From Bacteroidota bacterium (GTDB lineage Bacteria > Bacteroidota > Bacteroidia > JABDFU01), in assembly GCA_016183775.1 (NCBI GenBank), contig JACPDY010000119.1:22108-86107 (forward strand): 64,000 nt of DNA, in the 5' to 3' direction. The notes under the pieces were generated by a model. That model ran no database searches, had not been told where the DNA came from, and saw only the letters and a program-made list of their open reading frames with translations. The translations under genes and the position numbers were made by a program. Below, in pieces: positions 1 through 10,900 of this stretch (the first letter of the stretch is position 1; every line of letters begins with the position of its first letter).

Positions 1-923
1 TTCGCGGCATCACTTTGAAACCCATTCACGCCGGAACCTTTTTCATAACCTATATCTACCGTAAGTGAAAATGCCATTTGACTCACCCTCTTTGATTTCT
101 TGTTACTGTAATACCTTCCCAAAAAGCTGTTGTCGGAGTGAAACCTGTGCCGTCCGGGCAGTCCCGCCGCATCTGCGCCATAATAATTATTTGTAAGAAG
201 TTTAATGTTTTCATTCGGACACCACGTAACATTTCCTCCGATTCCCGGCATTTCGTTGAACATACCATAACTCTGCCATCCGTTTATGATCCATGGCTCG
301 ATCTTCAGCCGTTTTGTCGGGAATAACTGAACACGGATACCGTTGAAAAACCAGGGTGTATTATCGGAAGTAAATGAGGCCTGATATTCCCAGTTTTCCA
401 CCTGGTAATAGGAGTTGAGGCCTAAATAGGACATGAACATTCCGGCATCCACGTTAATGCCATGCATTACATTAAAATGATATCCTCCGTAAGCTTCGCT
501 CAGGTAACGGTAAACATTTGCAAGATCATATTGTCCGCGGTACACACTATAATCGTTGCGGGGAACAACTGTTGAGCGCGTCCCAAACTGAGTCACGATC
601 CGGCCCCGTGCACCAAGATAATTTAATTCAGCCCCTAAGCCGGCACATGAAATTTCCAATTCATTGTTGCGGGCAAGCGCTGTGGAACCAACAACTGTGT
701 GATCGATAGGATTATTGAATGAATTGGTATAATTCACATCGATCATAATGATGCCGGTAACATATTTGCCGGTCAGCACCGCAGAATCCCGCCGGTCATT
801 ACCATTTTGCCAGGTCTGGTCCATTCCCTCGAAAGGGATTTGAGATTTAACCGACGTATCTTTCTGTGCAAGTATATTTAACCGGCAGAAAGTTATTATC
901 AACAATATGGAGAGCAGTTTCAT
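1..923 (-). CDS. Outer-membrane beta-barrel protein, porin-like (3' end outside the window)
   Basis: The frame is open from an ATG at 923 down to the window edge, giving at least 307 residues. It begins with a signal peptide (MKLLSILLIITFCRLNILAQ, cleavage expected after LAQ). The mature part is rich in alternating aromatic and polar residues, with stretches such as PWFFNGIRVQLFPTKRLKIE and PWIINGWQSYG. These resemble the OmpL-like porin-2 (BBP2) barrels of Bacteroidota. The role is probably passive or unknown transport across the outer membrane. The C-terminus is missing because the gene runs off the window, so the family call is tentative; the reading frame and secretion signal are clear. 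Confidence 0.7.
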   Translation of the reverse strand, partial: MKLLSILLIITFCRLNILAQKDTSVKSQIPFEGMDQTWQNGNDRRDSAVLTGKYVTGIIMIDVNYTNSFNNPIDHTVVGSTALARNNELEISCAGLGAELNYLGARGRIVTQFGTRSTVVPRNDYSVYRGQYDLANVYRYLSEAYGGYHFNVMHGINVDAGMFMSYLGLNSYYQVENWEYQASFTSDNTPWFFNGIRVQLFPTKRLKIEPWIINGWQSYGMFNEMPGIGGNVTWCPNENIKLLTNNYYGADAAGLPGRHRFHSDNSFLGRYYSNKKSKRVSQMAFSLTVDIGYEKGSGVNGFQSDAA

Positions 924-978
924 TTTTGGTTTTGGTGTTTTAAGGTATGGTTGCAGTCAATTTCTTAAGGATCAAATT

Positions 979-1674
979 TCATTCGGTTTTTGTTTCAATA
1001 TTGCTTTCCCCACCGCTAAAAATATATTTAAATGAAAATTGAAAGGCCAAATTGTTTCCCTGGTTGAACGCGGCGGGCAGATAAACCAGTGCGGGTCCCG
1101 GAGCGGGATTCTTTTTTGTGACCGGAATAACGGAATTGCTGTAACGAAGACAGAAATATAAATTTGAATTGAAATTATAATCGATACCCGCTAAAATACT
1201 CACATCGGTTTTGTTGAAATTTTTCGGATCAATGCTCTGGGTGTAGTTGGTGTTGCCGATCAGTTCGGAATAGATCAAACGGCCAACCGACACGCCCCCC
1301 TCAAGGTCAAACCTGGTCGAAGGTTTTTTAAACAATGTAAAATGCAAATGCCGTCTGAAAATAAGCGGTATCTCAACATAGTTGAATGAAAGCTTAAAAT
1401 AATCGTTATTGGCGGAATCCGGGCGCTGTAAACTTCCCTTTTGAACATAATTTATTTCAAGCTGAAAAACATTTTTTTCATTAAGAGTGGTATTCACTAT
1501 TCCGCCGGCCGTAAACCCCAGTTTGTTAAAATGAGTGAAATTATCCCGGGTTCCCGCCCCCGCAACATCGGTGGCGACGGCTCCTGCTGTTAATCCTGCT
1601 CTGAAGCGTTGCGCTATAGAAACATTCAGAATAAATAACATGAATAAAAAAAGATTAAACTGCTTTCTGTTCAT
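979..1674 (-). CDS. PorT-family outer-membrane beta-barrel protein
   Basis: A protein of 231 residues with a signal peptide (residues 1-21, ending ISIAQ-like as VSIAQ) followed by a small barrel. Glycine-rich strands GLTAGAVATD and GFTAGGIVNTTL, the LEINYVQKGS strand and a C-terminal strand ending in FSFKYIFSGG are typical of the OMP_b-brl_2 (PorT-like) family of Bacteroidota. Such proteins sit in the outer membrane; most have no assigned function. It lies just upstream of, and on the same strand as, the porin-like gene, with a 55-bp gap, so the two may be cotranscribed. It is divergent from the metal-receptor genes that follow. Confidence 0.7.
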   Translation of the reverse strand: MNRKQFNLFLFMLFILNVSIAQRFRAGLTAGAVATDVAGAGTRDNFTHFNKLGFTAGGIVNTTLNEKNVFQLEINYVQKGSLQRPDSANNDYFKLSFNYVEIPLIFRRHLHFTLFKKPSTRFDLEGGVSVGRLIYSELIGNTNYTQSIDPKNFNKTDVSILAGIDYNFNSNLYFCLRYSNSVIPVTKKNPAPGPALVYLPAAFNQGNNLAFQFSFKYIFSGGESNIETKTE

Positions 1675-1741
1675 TGTGTAAAATTACAATAAAAGCAATG
1701 GGTTTAAGAATAAGAAGAATCAGTATTTTGAATTTATTTGT

Positions 1742-1749
1742 TATTTTTG
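1742..1749 (+). promoter_or_regulatory. Possible -7 box of the His/Cys-rich protein gene
   Basis: The octamer TATTTTTG fits the Bacteroidota -7 consensus TAnnTTTG and lies 7 bases before the ATG of the following gene, which would make the transcript nearly leaderless. No TTG is present at the matching -33 distance. Weak, by eye only. Confidence 0.3.
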
Positions 1750-1756
1750 TTCCGCA

Positions 1757-2071
1757 ATGTCCGGCGTACTAAAAAAAATATTTTCATTCATTCTGTGTGC
1801 CGGCATTTTAGCACCCATCATTGAAAAGAGTATTCACTCTTACGGACATCGTAATGATGTTCATTGCACTTCGGCAAGCAAACATTTTCATGAACACGAA
1901 CACAATTGTTCGGTTTGTGATTATGAACTGCCTGCCCAATTGGCTCAGTCTTCCTGTTGTGATTTTAAAGTTTACTGCCGATCTTTCCTGTACGTAAACA
2001 ATTATCATAATTCTTTCACAGCAGGTGATCTGTTTTTCTCCACCTCCCGGGCTCCTCCTGTACAAGCTTGA
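1757..2071 (+). CDS. Small secreted His/Cys-rich protein, putative metal-binding
   Basis: A protein of 104 residues with an N-terminal hydrophobic export segment (residues 5-22). It then carries a dense metal-ligand region: HGYRND-like HRNDVHC, KHFHEHEHNCSVC, and a CC pair near residue 67. It ends in SRAPPVQA, resembling the RAPP/RGPP tail of small DUF2946-like proteins that often sit next to metal-responsive TonB receptors. I infer binding of a soft or borderline metal (Zn or Cu) in the periplasm. It lies about 100 bp upstream of a TonB-dependent receptor on the same strand, with a small hairpin between them, so an operon is likely. The family assignment is uncertain. Confidence 0.6.
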   Translation: MSGVLKKIFSFILCAGILAPIIEKSIHSYGHRNDVHCTSASKHFHEHEHNCSVCDYELPAQLAQSSCCDFKVYCRSFLYVNNYHNSFTAGDLFFSTSRAPPVQA

Positions 2072-2106
2072 CCTTTTATAGAAGTCCTTATGCAAGGCCA
2101 ATCTGC

Positions 2107-2125
2107 ATACCGGTTATGCCGGTAT
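2107..2125 (+). promoter_or_regulatory. Short hairpin between the His-rich gene and the TonB receptor
   Basis: Seven-base arms ATACCGG and CCGGTAT with a 5-base loop lie in the intergenic region 47 bases before the receptor start. It has no T-run, so it is not a terminator; it could be an mRNA stabiliser, a weak operator or chance. Confidence 0.3.
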
Positions 2126-2171
2126 TGACAGCCTGTAAATCATACTTATTTATTCCTTAAATTATTTTCTT

Positions 2172-4604
2172 ATGAAGAAGATTATATTATTCATTATATA
2201 TGTATTTATCGTTGATGTTACCCTGGCATTAACCACTGTAAATAGTGCGAAAACATTTTTATCGGGGACGGTTACTGATAGTGCAACAGGTGAGCCGCTG
2301 GCAGGGGCGGTTATATACCTTCCTGACCTGAAAACCGGTGCCGCATCGGGGGTTGACGGCACTTATAAAATTGAAAATCTGCCCCGGATTAAGACACTTG
2401 TGCAGGTAAGTTTGATCGGATACAAAAGCATCGTGGAAAACATTAACCTGGCTGAGAGCACTGTGAGAGATTTTGTTTTGGAAGCATCCATCAAAGAGAT
2501 GCATGAGGTTGTTGTGACAGGACTATCGCAGGCTGCTGAACGCACACGAACTCCGACACCAATTTCATTGGTGTCAAAAACGCAGTTGCTTCAGAATGCT
2601 TCCACAAATATCATTGACGCCATCGCGGCTCAACCCGGTGTGTCGCAGCTAACAACAGGAGCCGGGATATCAAAACCTGTGATCCGGGGATTGGGATATA
2701 ACAGGGTTGTGGTGGTAAATGATGGCATACGTCAGGAAGGTAATCAATGGGGTGATGAGCATGGAATTGAAATTGACGAATTATCAGTGAACAGGGTAGA
2801 GATTCTGAAAGGGCCAGCGAGCCTTGCTTATGGTTCGGATGCCATGGCAGGTGTGGTCAATATGATGAGCGCACCTACGCTGCCCAATGGAAAGATAGAA
2901 GGGAGCATAACAGTAAATTACCAGACAAATAACGGACTCATCAGCCATTCGGGAAATGTTGCCGGAAATATAAATGGATTTATCTGGGATCTGCGATACA
3001 CCAATAAGCAGGCGCATGCCTACAAAAATAAATATGACGGGTATGTTTTTAATTCGGGATTCACAGAAAATAATTTCTCCGGAATGACCGGGTTGAATCG
3101 TTCGTGGGGATATTCACACCTGCATTTCAGTATATATGATTTTATGCCCGGTGTTGTTGAAGGCGCGCGCGACAGCGCGACAGGCCGGTTTGTAAAATCG
3201 ATTGCACTTAATGATACCACAGAGGGAACTCAACTTGTTTCTCCGGCTGAAATGAAAAGCTATGCCCCTTTCACCCCGTATCAAAAGATAAAACATTATA
3301 AGGCGGCGCTTAATAATAATTTTATTATTGGCCGGGGAAATTTAAAGCTTACACTTGGCTTTCAACAAAATCACCGGCAGGAGTATGCCGATATTTTTAA
3401 ACCAGGGCAGTATGGGTTATTTTTTTTACTCAACACATTTAATTATGACGTGCGTTATGTGTTGCCTGAAAAAAATAATTTCCATATTTCATTTGGGTTA
3501 AATGGCATGCAGCAAACATCCCAAAACAAAGGGAGTGAATATTTGGTGCCGGAGTATGACCTGTTTGATGCAGGGCTATTCGCTTTAGCTAAAAAATCGT
3601 TTGATAAACTGGATGTCAGCGGAGGAATCCGTTTTGATTCAAGAGGTCAGCGGGGCAAGGAGTTATATTTGAACAGTAAGGATGAAAAAGTTGAAGTGCC
3701 TGATACCGGTTCCATACAACGATTTGCAAAATTCAACACCGGGTTCAGGGGTTTTTCGGGCAGCATAGGCGCGACATACCAGTTCTCGGAGTATGTTTAT
3801 ACAAAGCTCAATTTTTCGCGCGGTTACCGTGCACCAAATATTGGCGAGATAGGGGCTAACGGTATACATGACGGAACAATACGTTATGAGATTGGCGACC
3901 CCAAACTAAATTCAGAGAGCAGTTTGCAGGTCGATTATGCGCTGGGCTTCAATACCAAACACATTTCAGCCGAGCTTGATCTGTTCACTAATACCATTAA
4001 CAATTTTACTTTTTTACGGAAGTTAAGCAGTGTGAGCGGAGGCGATTCGATCAGTGAAGGTTTCAGCACATTCAAATTTGTGCAGGGTAATGCAGGGTTG
4101 CTTGGCGGCGAAATTGTGATTGATGTGCATCCGCACCCGCTCGATTGGCTTCATTTCGAAAACTCATTTTCGTATGTGCAGGCCGTTCAGTCAGGACAGA
4201 CAGATTCAACTAAATATCTGCCTTTCACACCTGCGCCTAAATTGCAATCCGATCTCAGGGCCGATCTCAGGAAAGCGGGAGAGTTTTTCGGGAATGCCTA
4301 CATTAAATTAGGGGTTGATCATTATTTCACGCAGGACAAGATCTATTCTGCATACAACACCGAAACAAAAACTCCTGGATACACACTTGTCAATTTGGGT
4401 GCCGGAGCAGATGTGATTGTGAAAGATAAAACTGTTGTATCATTTTATATAAGTGTAAATAATCTCACGGATATAGGATACCAGAGTCATTTGAACCGGT
4501 TAAAATATTCCGACCTGAATTATACTACGGGCCGTACAGGTGTATACAATATGGGCAGAAACATTAGTTTCAAGGTGGTGGTTCCTTTTAAAATTAAGAA
4601 GTAA
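2172..4604 (+). CDS. TonB-dependent outer-membrane receptor, probably metal-related
   Basis: A receptor of 810 residues. The order is: signal peptide (about 1-19), carboxypeptidase-regulatory-like domain (about 28-105, with SGTVTDSATGEPLAGAVIYL), a TonB-box-like EVVVTG near residue 112, plug domain (about 125-235, with QPGVSQL, KPVIRGLGYNRVVVVNDGI and VEILKGPASLAYGSDAMAGVVN), then a 22-stranded-type barrel to the C-terminus. It would import a ligand across the outer membrane using TonB-ExbB-ExbD. The plug and early barrel, including a His-containing segment near WGDEHGIE, and the upstream His/Cys-rich protein suggest a metal or metallophore ligand such as zinc or copper. That substrate is an inference; the receptor family is secure. 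Confidence 0.9.
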   Translation: MKKIILFIIYVFIVDVTLALTTVNSAKTFLSGTVTDSATGEPLAGAVIYLPDLKTGAASGVDGTYKIENLPRIKTLVQVSLIGYKSIVENINLAESTVRDFVLEASIKEMHEVVVTGLSQAAERTRTPTPISLVSKTQLLQNASTNIIDAIAAQPGVSQLTTGAGISKPVIRGLGYNRVVVVNDGIRQEGNQWGDEHGIEIDELSVNRVEILKGPASLAYGSDAMAGVVNMMSAPTLPNGKIEGSITVNYQTNNGLISHSGNVAGNINGFIWDLRYTNKQAHAYKNKYDGYVFNSGFTENNFSGMTGLNRSWGYSHLHFSIYDFMPGVVEGARDSATGRFVKSIALNDTTEGTQLVSPAEMKSYAPFTPYQKIKHYKAALNNNFIIGRGNLKLTLGFQQNHRQEYADIFKPGQYGLFFLLNTFNYDVRYVLPEKNNFHISFGLNGMQQTSQNKGSEYLVPEYDLFDAGLFALAKKSFDKLDVSGGIRFDSRGQRGKELYLNSKDEKVEVPDTGSIQRFAKFNTGFRGFSGSIGATYQFSEYVYTKLNFSRGYRAPNIGEIGANGIHDGTIRYEIGDPKLNSESSLQVDYALGFNTKHISAELDLFTNTINNFTFLRKLSSVSGGDSISEGFSTFKFVQGNAGLLGGEIVIDVHPHPLDWLHFENSFSYVQAVQSGQTDSTKYLPFTPAPKLQSDLRADLRKAGEFFGNAYIKLGVDHYFTQDKIYSAYNTETKTPGYTLVNLGAGADVIVKDKTVVSFYISVNNLTDIGYQSHLNRLKYSDLNYTTGRTGVYNMGRNISFKVVVPFKIKK

Positions 4605-4620
4605 GGGTTGGAAGTTCGAG

Positions 4621-4650
4621 GTCGGAAGTTTGAAGTCTTCCGACTTTTTC
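4621..4650 (+). terminator. Terminator of the TonB receptor gene
   Basis: Perfect 8-bp arms GTCGGAAG and CTTCCGAC, loop of 8, followed at once by TTTTT. It lies 17 bases after the receptor stop codon. Confidence 0.6.
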
Positions 4651-4696
4651 AAAATGCAACAAAGCCCGGTCTATGTAAATATCCGTTTATAACAGT

Positions 4697-4725
4697 AAAC
4701 TTGTGGATGCCAGGCCCACAAGTTT
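4697..4725 (+). terminator. Second hairpin, possible back-up terminator
   Basis: Ten-base arms AAACTTGTGG and CCACAAGTTT around a 9-base loop, followed by CATTTTTC. The T-run is offset by two bases, so it is weaker evidence than the hairpin before it. Confidence 0.45.
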
Positions 4726-4733
4726 CATTTTTC

Positions 4734-4762
4734 TTGTTTTACAAAAGAGTTTTGTATCTTCG
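4734..4762 (+). promoter_or_regulatory. Promoter for the giant adhesin gene
   Basis: TTG, an 18-base spacer and TATCTTCG match the Bacteroidota -33/-7 pattern (TTG-N18-TAnnTTTG, one mismatch). The same 18-base spacing recurs upstream of hemL and of the T9SS cargo pair. A start from here would give a leader of about 180 nt before the TTG start codon. Confidence 0.45.
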
Positions 4763-4945
4763 GGCCTTAATACTTGCAGTTCAGGCAATTGATTTAACAG
4801 AAAAGCCTTCTTTTGTTAAAATTGTTAACTACTTTGTGGATAAAGATCAGGCTAATTGCTTAAAACAGCGGTGTTTGTGTAACATATTTGTGGTTGTTTG
4901 CGTAAAAAACAGGTATTGCAGTCCATAGTATAAAGTATCTCGCTT

Positions 4946-7900
4946 TTGAAAAAAGTAATACTTATAGTTCATCTATTCTTATTCTGTGTTTTTGCAGGGC
5001 ACTCTGCCGATCGCTATTGGGTGGGCGGTACAGGAGCTTGGAGCGATGTCTCGCATTGGTCGGTTGCGAATGGAGGGGTAGGTGGGGCTTCTGTTCCGAC
5101 TTCACAGGATAATACATTTTTTACTTCTTTATCATTTCCCGGTTCAGGTCAAAGTGTTGCCATAGATGGGTTGGCCAGTTGCGCTGACATATATTTTAAT
5201 GGTATTCAAAGCAATACTTCTATAGAGGGATCCACTGGCAGTTTATTGTCAGTTTATGGTTCCATGAAACTTAATAAGGAGTTGCTGTATAATTTTAAAG
5301 GTGACCTGGTCTTTAAATCCGAAACCGCTTCTTTCCTGAATTCCGCTGGCGTTGTCATAAAATCCGATATATATGTTGATCTGAATGGGGGAACGCTAAA
5401 CCTTACGGACAACTTAACAACTTCCCCGGCTTCAACCATTTATTTTAAAAGTGGAATTTTTTCCACAAGTAGTAAAACTGTTAACTGTGGTTCATTTATA
5501 GCCCAGGGAAATTTATCGCGTTCTTTGCAATTGAATAAATCTTCAATGATTATTCACAATAATTGGTTGCTAAATGAAGCGGATAATTTAACATTAGAGG
5601 CTTCAAAAGCGCAAGTTGTTCTTGTTAATAAGTTAAGCACTTCCAATTTCCAATCACAAAAATTTCCTTATGGGAAAGTAAGAACAATGCAAGCGATGGC
5701 ATTTTCAGTTGTTATAACTGAAATAGTTCTTAATAAATGTGCCGGTGATTGCAAGAGTAAAATGGTAGCAACAGTATCTGGTGGCACGGGACCATATAAT
5801 TATACATGGGTTTTACCTGATGGGAGCACTGTAATACATGGACCAACAGCATCTACAACCGATACGCTTACGGGTGTTTGTGAAGGTAAATTCTATTCGA
5901 TTTTTGCCGAAGATACTTTTGATGGTACAATTGTGTCGGATTCAAAGCAGGCTCAATCTTTCTCTCCTATTGGTATTGCCCCAACTTCCACTGCAACTAA
6001 GTGCTTTGGCTCATGTGATGGACGCGCTACAGCCATATCAGTTGGAGGTACAAATCCAGTAACATTTGTTTGGTCAAATGCGTTTACCGGAGCTATCAAT
6101 AATAATATTTGTGCAGGAACTTATACTGTTACTGCTACAGATGCGAATGGTTGTACAGCATCAAATACCACAACAGTAAATCAGCCAACTGTTTTGGCTT
6201 TGGTTGGGGGATCAACAAATGTTACGTGTTTTGGCTTATGTAACGGAACTGCTTCTGTAAGCGCATCTGGCGGAACAGTCCCGTATACATATAGCTGGAG
6301 TAACTCATCAGCGGCAACAGGTTTGGCGGGCCTATGTCCTGCAACATATACGGTAACAGTTACCGATAAAAATGCCTGTTCAAAAACCTATTCCCCCACA
6401 ATTACTCAACCGGCTGCCGCCTTAACTGCATCAACGGTAAAAGTAAATGTAACCTGCTTCAGTAAATGCGATGGCTCCACAACTATTACACCGGTTGGCG
6501 GTACTATCCCATATACCTATTCATGGTCAAATGGCGCAACAAACGCCGCTTTAACATTGTTATGTGCCGCTAATTATACATGTACTGTTACCGATGCGAA
6601 TGGTTGTACCACAACGTCATCGGCTGCAATTACAGAACCTACAGCCCTGGTAACTGCCCCAACAGGTACAAATGTTACCTGTTTTGGTGCTTGTAATGGA
6701 ACTGTCAATGCAAATCCTTCCGGAGGTTCTTTACCTTATACCTATTCTTGGGGTCCCGGTGGTGCAACCGCTGTAACCGCCGCTTCGCTATGTCCCGCTA
6801 CATATACAGTCACACTTACCGATTCAAAAGGATGTACAAGTACTTCAACCGTAGCAATAACAGAACCGGGAGTCCTGGCGGCAAATGCCACTAAAACGGA
6901 TATTACCTGTAACTCTTTATGTAATGGCAGTGTAGGTGCGACACCTTCCGGCGGGACAACTCCTTTTTCCTTTGCATGGTCCAACGGATCAACAGCCGCT
7001 ACCCAGTTTGGCCTGTGTGTGGGCGGGTTTACCGTAACTGTTATAGATGCTAACTCCTGTACCAAAACAGGAGCGGTAAGCGTTAACCAGCCTGCTACTC
7101 TCAGTATAACAAGGTTGATTACAAATGCAAGCTGTAACGGGATATGTGATGGTGCTATAAACACAACTACCAATGGAGGAACGACCCCTTATACCTATGC
7201 ATGGTCATCGGGCCAGGTTACCGCAAATTTAAGCGCGCTCTGTGATGCGGGCTATACAGTCACTGTCACCGACGCGAATAATTGTACCGCTACAACATCG
7301 GCTACAATAACAGAACCCGTTGCGGTAACTGCATCTATCGCCACAACACCGGTATCGTGTGATCTTAGTTGTAATGCAACAGCAGCGGCTTCCGCCGGCG
7401 GAGGTACTGCCCCCTATACCTATTTGTGGAGTACACTGGCTACCACAGTATCAATAAACGGGTTATGTGCAGCGTCTTATACGGTTACTATTACGGATTC
7501 CAAAAACTGTTCGGCCACTTCAACCACTACAATTACACAACCTGCGCCGTTAACCATTTCTCTTACGCCAACTAATGTAAGCTGTTCGGGTTTATGTAAT
7601 GGCTCTGTTTCCGCTACTCCCGGAGGTGGAACTACCGCCTATACTTATTCCTGGTCAAGTGGTGGAACGGCTCAGACTATTTCAGCGTTATGTGTCGGGG
7701 GATACACGCTGACACTTACCGATGCCAATGGTTGTACGGCAACCTCCAATGTTACAATAACTGCACCGAGTGTAGTGTCGGTTGTTATTAATGCTTCAAA
7801 TATGACTTGTAGCGGTTTGTGTAATGGCAGTGCGACAGCGAATCCTGGCGGAGGTACGCCGGCATATACTTATAACTGGAGCACCGGATCCACTTCTCAA

Positions 7901-10900
7901 ACCATATCTGCCTTGTGCCAGGCTACATATACGGTTACTGTTACGGACAATGGTGGCTGTCAGACAACACAAACTGTTACCATCACTCAACCAACCGCTT
8001 TAAATGCTTCCTTTACTTCAAGCGCCTCCAGCTGCGGTGTTTGTAATGGAACAGGAACGGCTAATCCTTCAGGCGGTTCTCCCGGCTACAATTATACCTG
8101 GTCCGATTCGCAATCAACTCCTACGGCGGTAGGATTATGTGTGGGAACATATACGGTTACTGTTAGTGACATTAATGCATGTACGGCTACCGGAACAGTG
8201 GCCGTTGCTCCAACAGTGCTGATCACTGTAACAACATCCTCCATAAATTTAAGCTGTTTTGGTTCGTGTGATGGAATAGCCACCGCCAATGCAATAGGCG
8301 GTGTTTTACCATACACTTATAACTGGAGTAACACCGAAACAACACAGAGCGTAACCGGATTGTGTTCGGGCTCATATACTGTAACGGTTACTGACGCTGC
8401 CGCCTGTTCCAGTACTTCAACCGCGGTGTTCCTTGACCCTGCTGTTATTGTACCCAATGTGTCAAAAACAGATGCGACCTGCAACGGCATTTGTGATGGT
8501 ACCGCGGTATCCGCTCCTTCCGGAGGTGCCGGAGGGTATTCGTATACATGGTCTAATGCAGCAACCTCAGCAACTGTAAGTGCGCTTTGTGCGGCAACAT
8601 ATACGGTAACTGTTACCGATGCCAATGCGTGTACGCAAACATCAACGGTAACCATAACACAGCCTTCCTCTCTCAATGACAATGAAGTGGTGGCTACAGC
8701 AACCTGCGGAAACTGTGATGGTACAATCGGGGTGAGCCCATCAGGAGGAAGCGCTGCTTATACATATGCATGGGCCGGCCCGGGCGCGTTTTCGGCCACC
8801 AGTCAAAATGTTAGTGGATTATGTATAGGAACTTATACTCTTACCCTCACCGCAGGAGGCACATGCCAATCAATATTTAATTATTCGATAAGCAATACGG
8901 CGGGTCCTAGTTTGACTAAAGTGCGGACCAATACTTTATGTAACGGAAACTGTGATGGTACGGCAACTGTGACACCTGCCGGCACCCCCGGCTTTACATA
9001 TAACTGGAGTACGGGATCAACCGCGCAAACTGTGAATGGCCTGTGTGCAGCATCATATACATTGTCGGTTACGGATGGTATTGGTTGTGTAACAGTTGAT
9101 ACACTGCTTATAAAGCAGCCTTCAAAGATATCTCCTAACCAGGTAAGCGCTGATATTACCTGCGGAGGTGCAGCAGATGGCGCTATCATTCTTGTTCCCG
9201 CTGGAGGTACTCCTGTGTATACATTTAGCTGGAGTAATACGGCAACGACCTCAACAATAACCAATTTAGCCCCCGGACCTTATACATTTACAGTTACAGA
9301 TGCAAACGGCTGTGATTCGATAAACACAGTTACTATAACCGAACCGTCCGTATTGTCAGCCAGCACAATTGCAACCGATGTAACCTGTAAGGGAGCATGT
9401 AATGGCGGTGCGTTTGCTGCAGAAGCAGGAGGTACATCGCCTTACGATTACAGCTGGAGCAGTGGAGCGCTCCTGAACATAGCCATTAATCTATGCCCTA
9501 ATACATATACGGTTACGGTTACAGATGCGAATAATTGCACGGCCACTTCCACTGCCGTAGTAACGGAGCCGGCATTGGCGTTAACCGCTGCAACAGGTGA
9601 AACAGATGTGTCATGTAATGGTGGTTCTGATGGTACAACATTTGTCAATGCAAGCGGGGGTACTCCAGGGTACAGTTATACCTGGGTGCCGGGCGGACAA
9701 ACCGGGGCTACAGCCACTGCATTATTCGCTGGCTCATACAATGTAACTGTAACCGACGCGAACGGGTGTACAACTGTAGGAGGAATTGTTGTCAATCAGC
9801 CTGCGGTATTGTCATTCACGGTTAACCAGGTTGATGTGAGCTGCAATTCGGCCTGTGATGGTACGGCAAATGTGACAGTGGCCGGCGGAACGGCACCATT
9901 CAACTACCTGTGGAGTAATGCCGCGACCGGACAAACGGTAACGGGCTTGTGCCTGGGAAGCTATACTGTAACAGCGACAGACAGTAAGGGATGCACGAAT
10001 TCAAAAATAGTTACCATTACCGAGCCCTCTACATTATTGGCTAATGTTACGGGTACAGATCCAAGTTGTTTAAGCGCAACAAGTGGTTCTGCAACATCTG
10101 CTCCTGCAGGTGGAACAGTGCCCTATACATATAATTGGAGTAACGGAGCACTGACTCAAACTATCAATTCTTTGGCTGCAGGATCATATACTGTAACAGT
10201 TACTGACAGTAATGGTTGTACTGATACACAATCGGTAACACTTATACCTCCTGTTCCGATCACTATTGTACAGGCGGTGTCGGATGCGAATTGCGGTGCT
10301 TGCGATGGAACGATTGATGTCACCGTTTCCGGTGGAACACCCGGCTATTCGTATTTATGGAATTCAGGGGCTACCGCACCGACACTATCAGCTTTGTGTG
10401 CCGGGAATTATTCGCTTACAATTACGGATGTAAATACATGCACTTCCGCCTTTGTTATCGCGGTTAATAATACGGGAGGTCCTACGGGAGAGACCGTTGT
10501 TACTACTGACAATATTTGCAGCACCGATTGTAACGGTACTGTAACTGTTACACCGATCGGAGGAACTACACCTTATACCTATTTGTGGACTGATGTTGCA
10601 AACACTTCAAATGCAAGGACCGGCTTGTGCGTCGGATCCTATACCCTGGTAGTTACCGATGCGAATGGTTGCATAAGAAATTCACCGGTTACGATCACTT
10701 CACCTGCACCGCTTGTCATTTCAGTGTCTCTTACAAATGAAACCTGCAGCGGCAAATGTGATGGAGTAATAACGCTTTCAGCCGCAGGGGGCGGGGGTGG
10801 TTATGTATATTCATGGAATTCGGGTGCGACAGGTGCTGTTCAGTCTTCTTTGTGTGCCGGAACTTACTCGGTCACTCTTACGGATGCCAATTCATGCACT

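Larger units (their letters stand above)
4605..4945 (+). other. Non-coding interval with two hairpins and a promoter
   Basis: These 341 bases carry no convincing gene. They hold a terminator-like hairpin just after the receptor, a second 10-bp-stem hairpin, and a promoter-like motif for the giant adhesin gene that implies a leader of about 180 nt. Confidence 0.6.

Noticed and set aside
83..268. Minus-strand frame of 61 codons at the left edge
   Set aside because: It overlaps, in another frame, the partial barrel gene that is open from 923 to the edge and has a signal peptide.
4608..4928. Open frame of 106 codons between the TonB receptor and the giant adhesin
   Set aside because: It spans two hairpins and a promoter, has unusual composition (Cys/Phe/Lys-rich, no domain) and starts inside the receptor terminator; probably chance.
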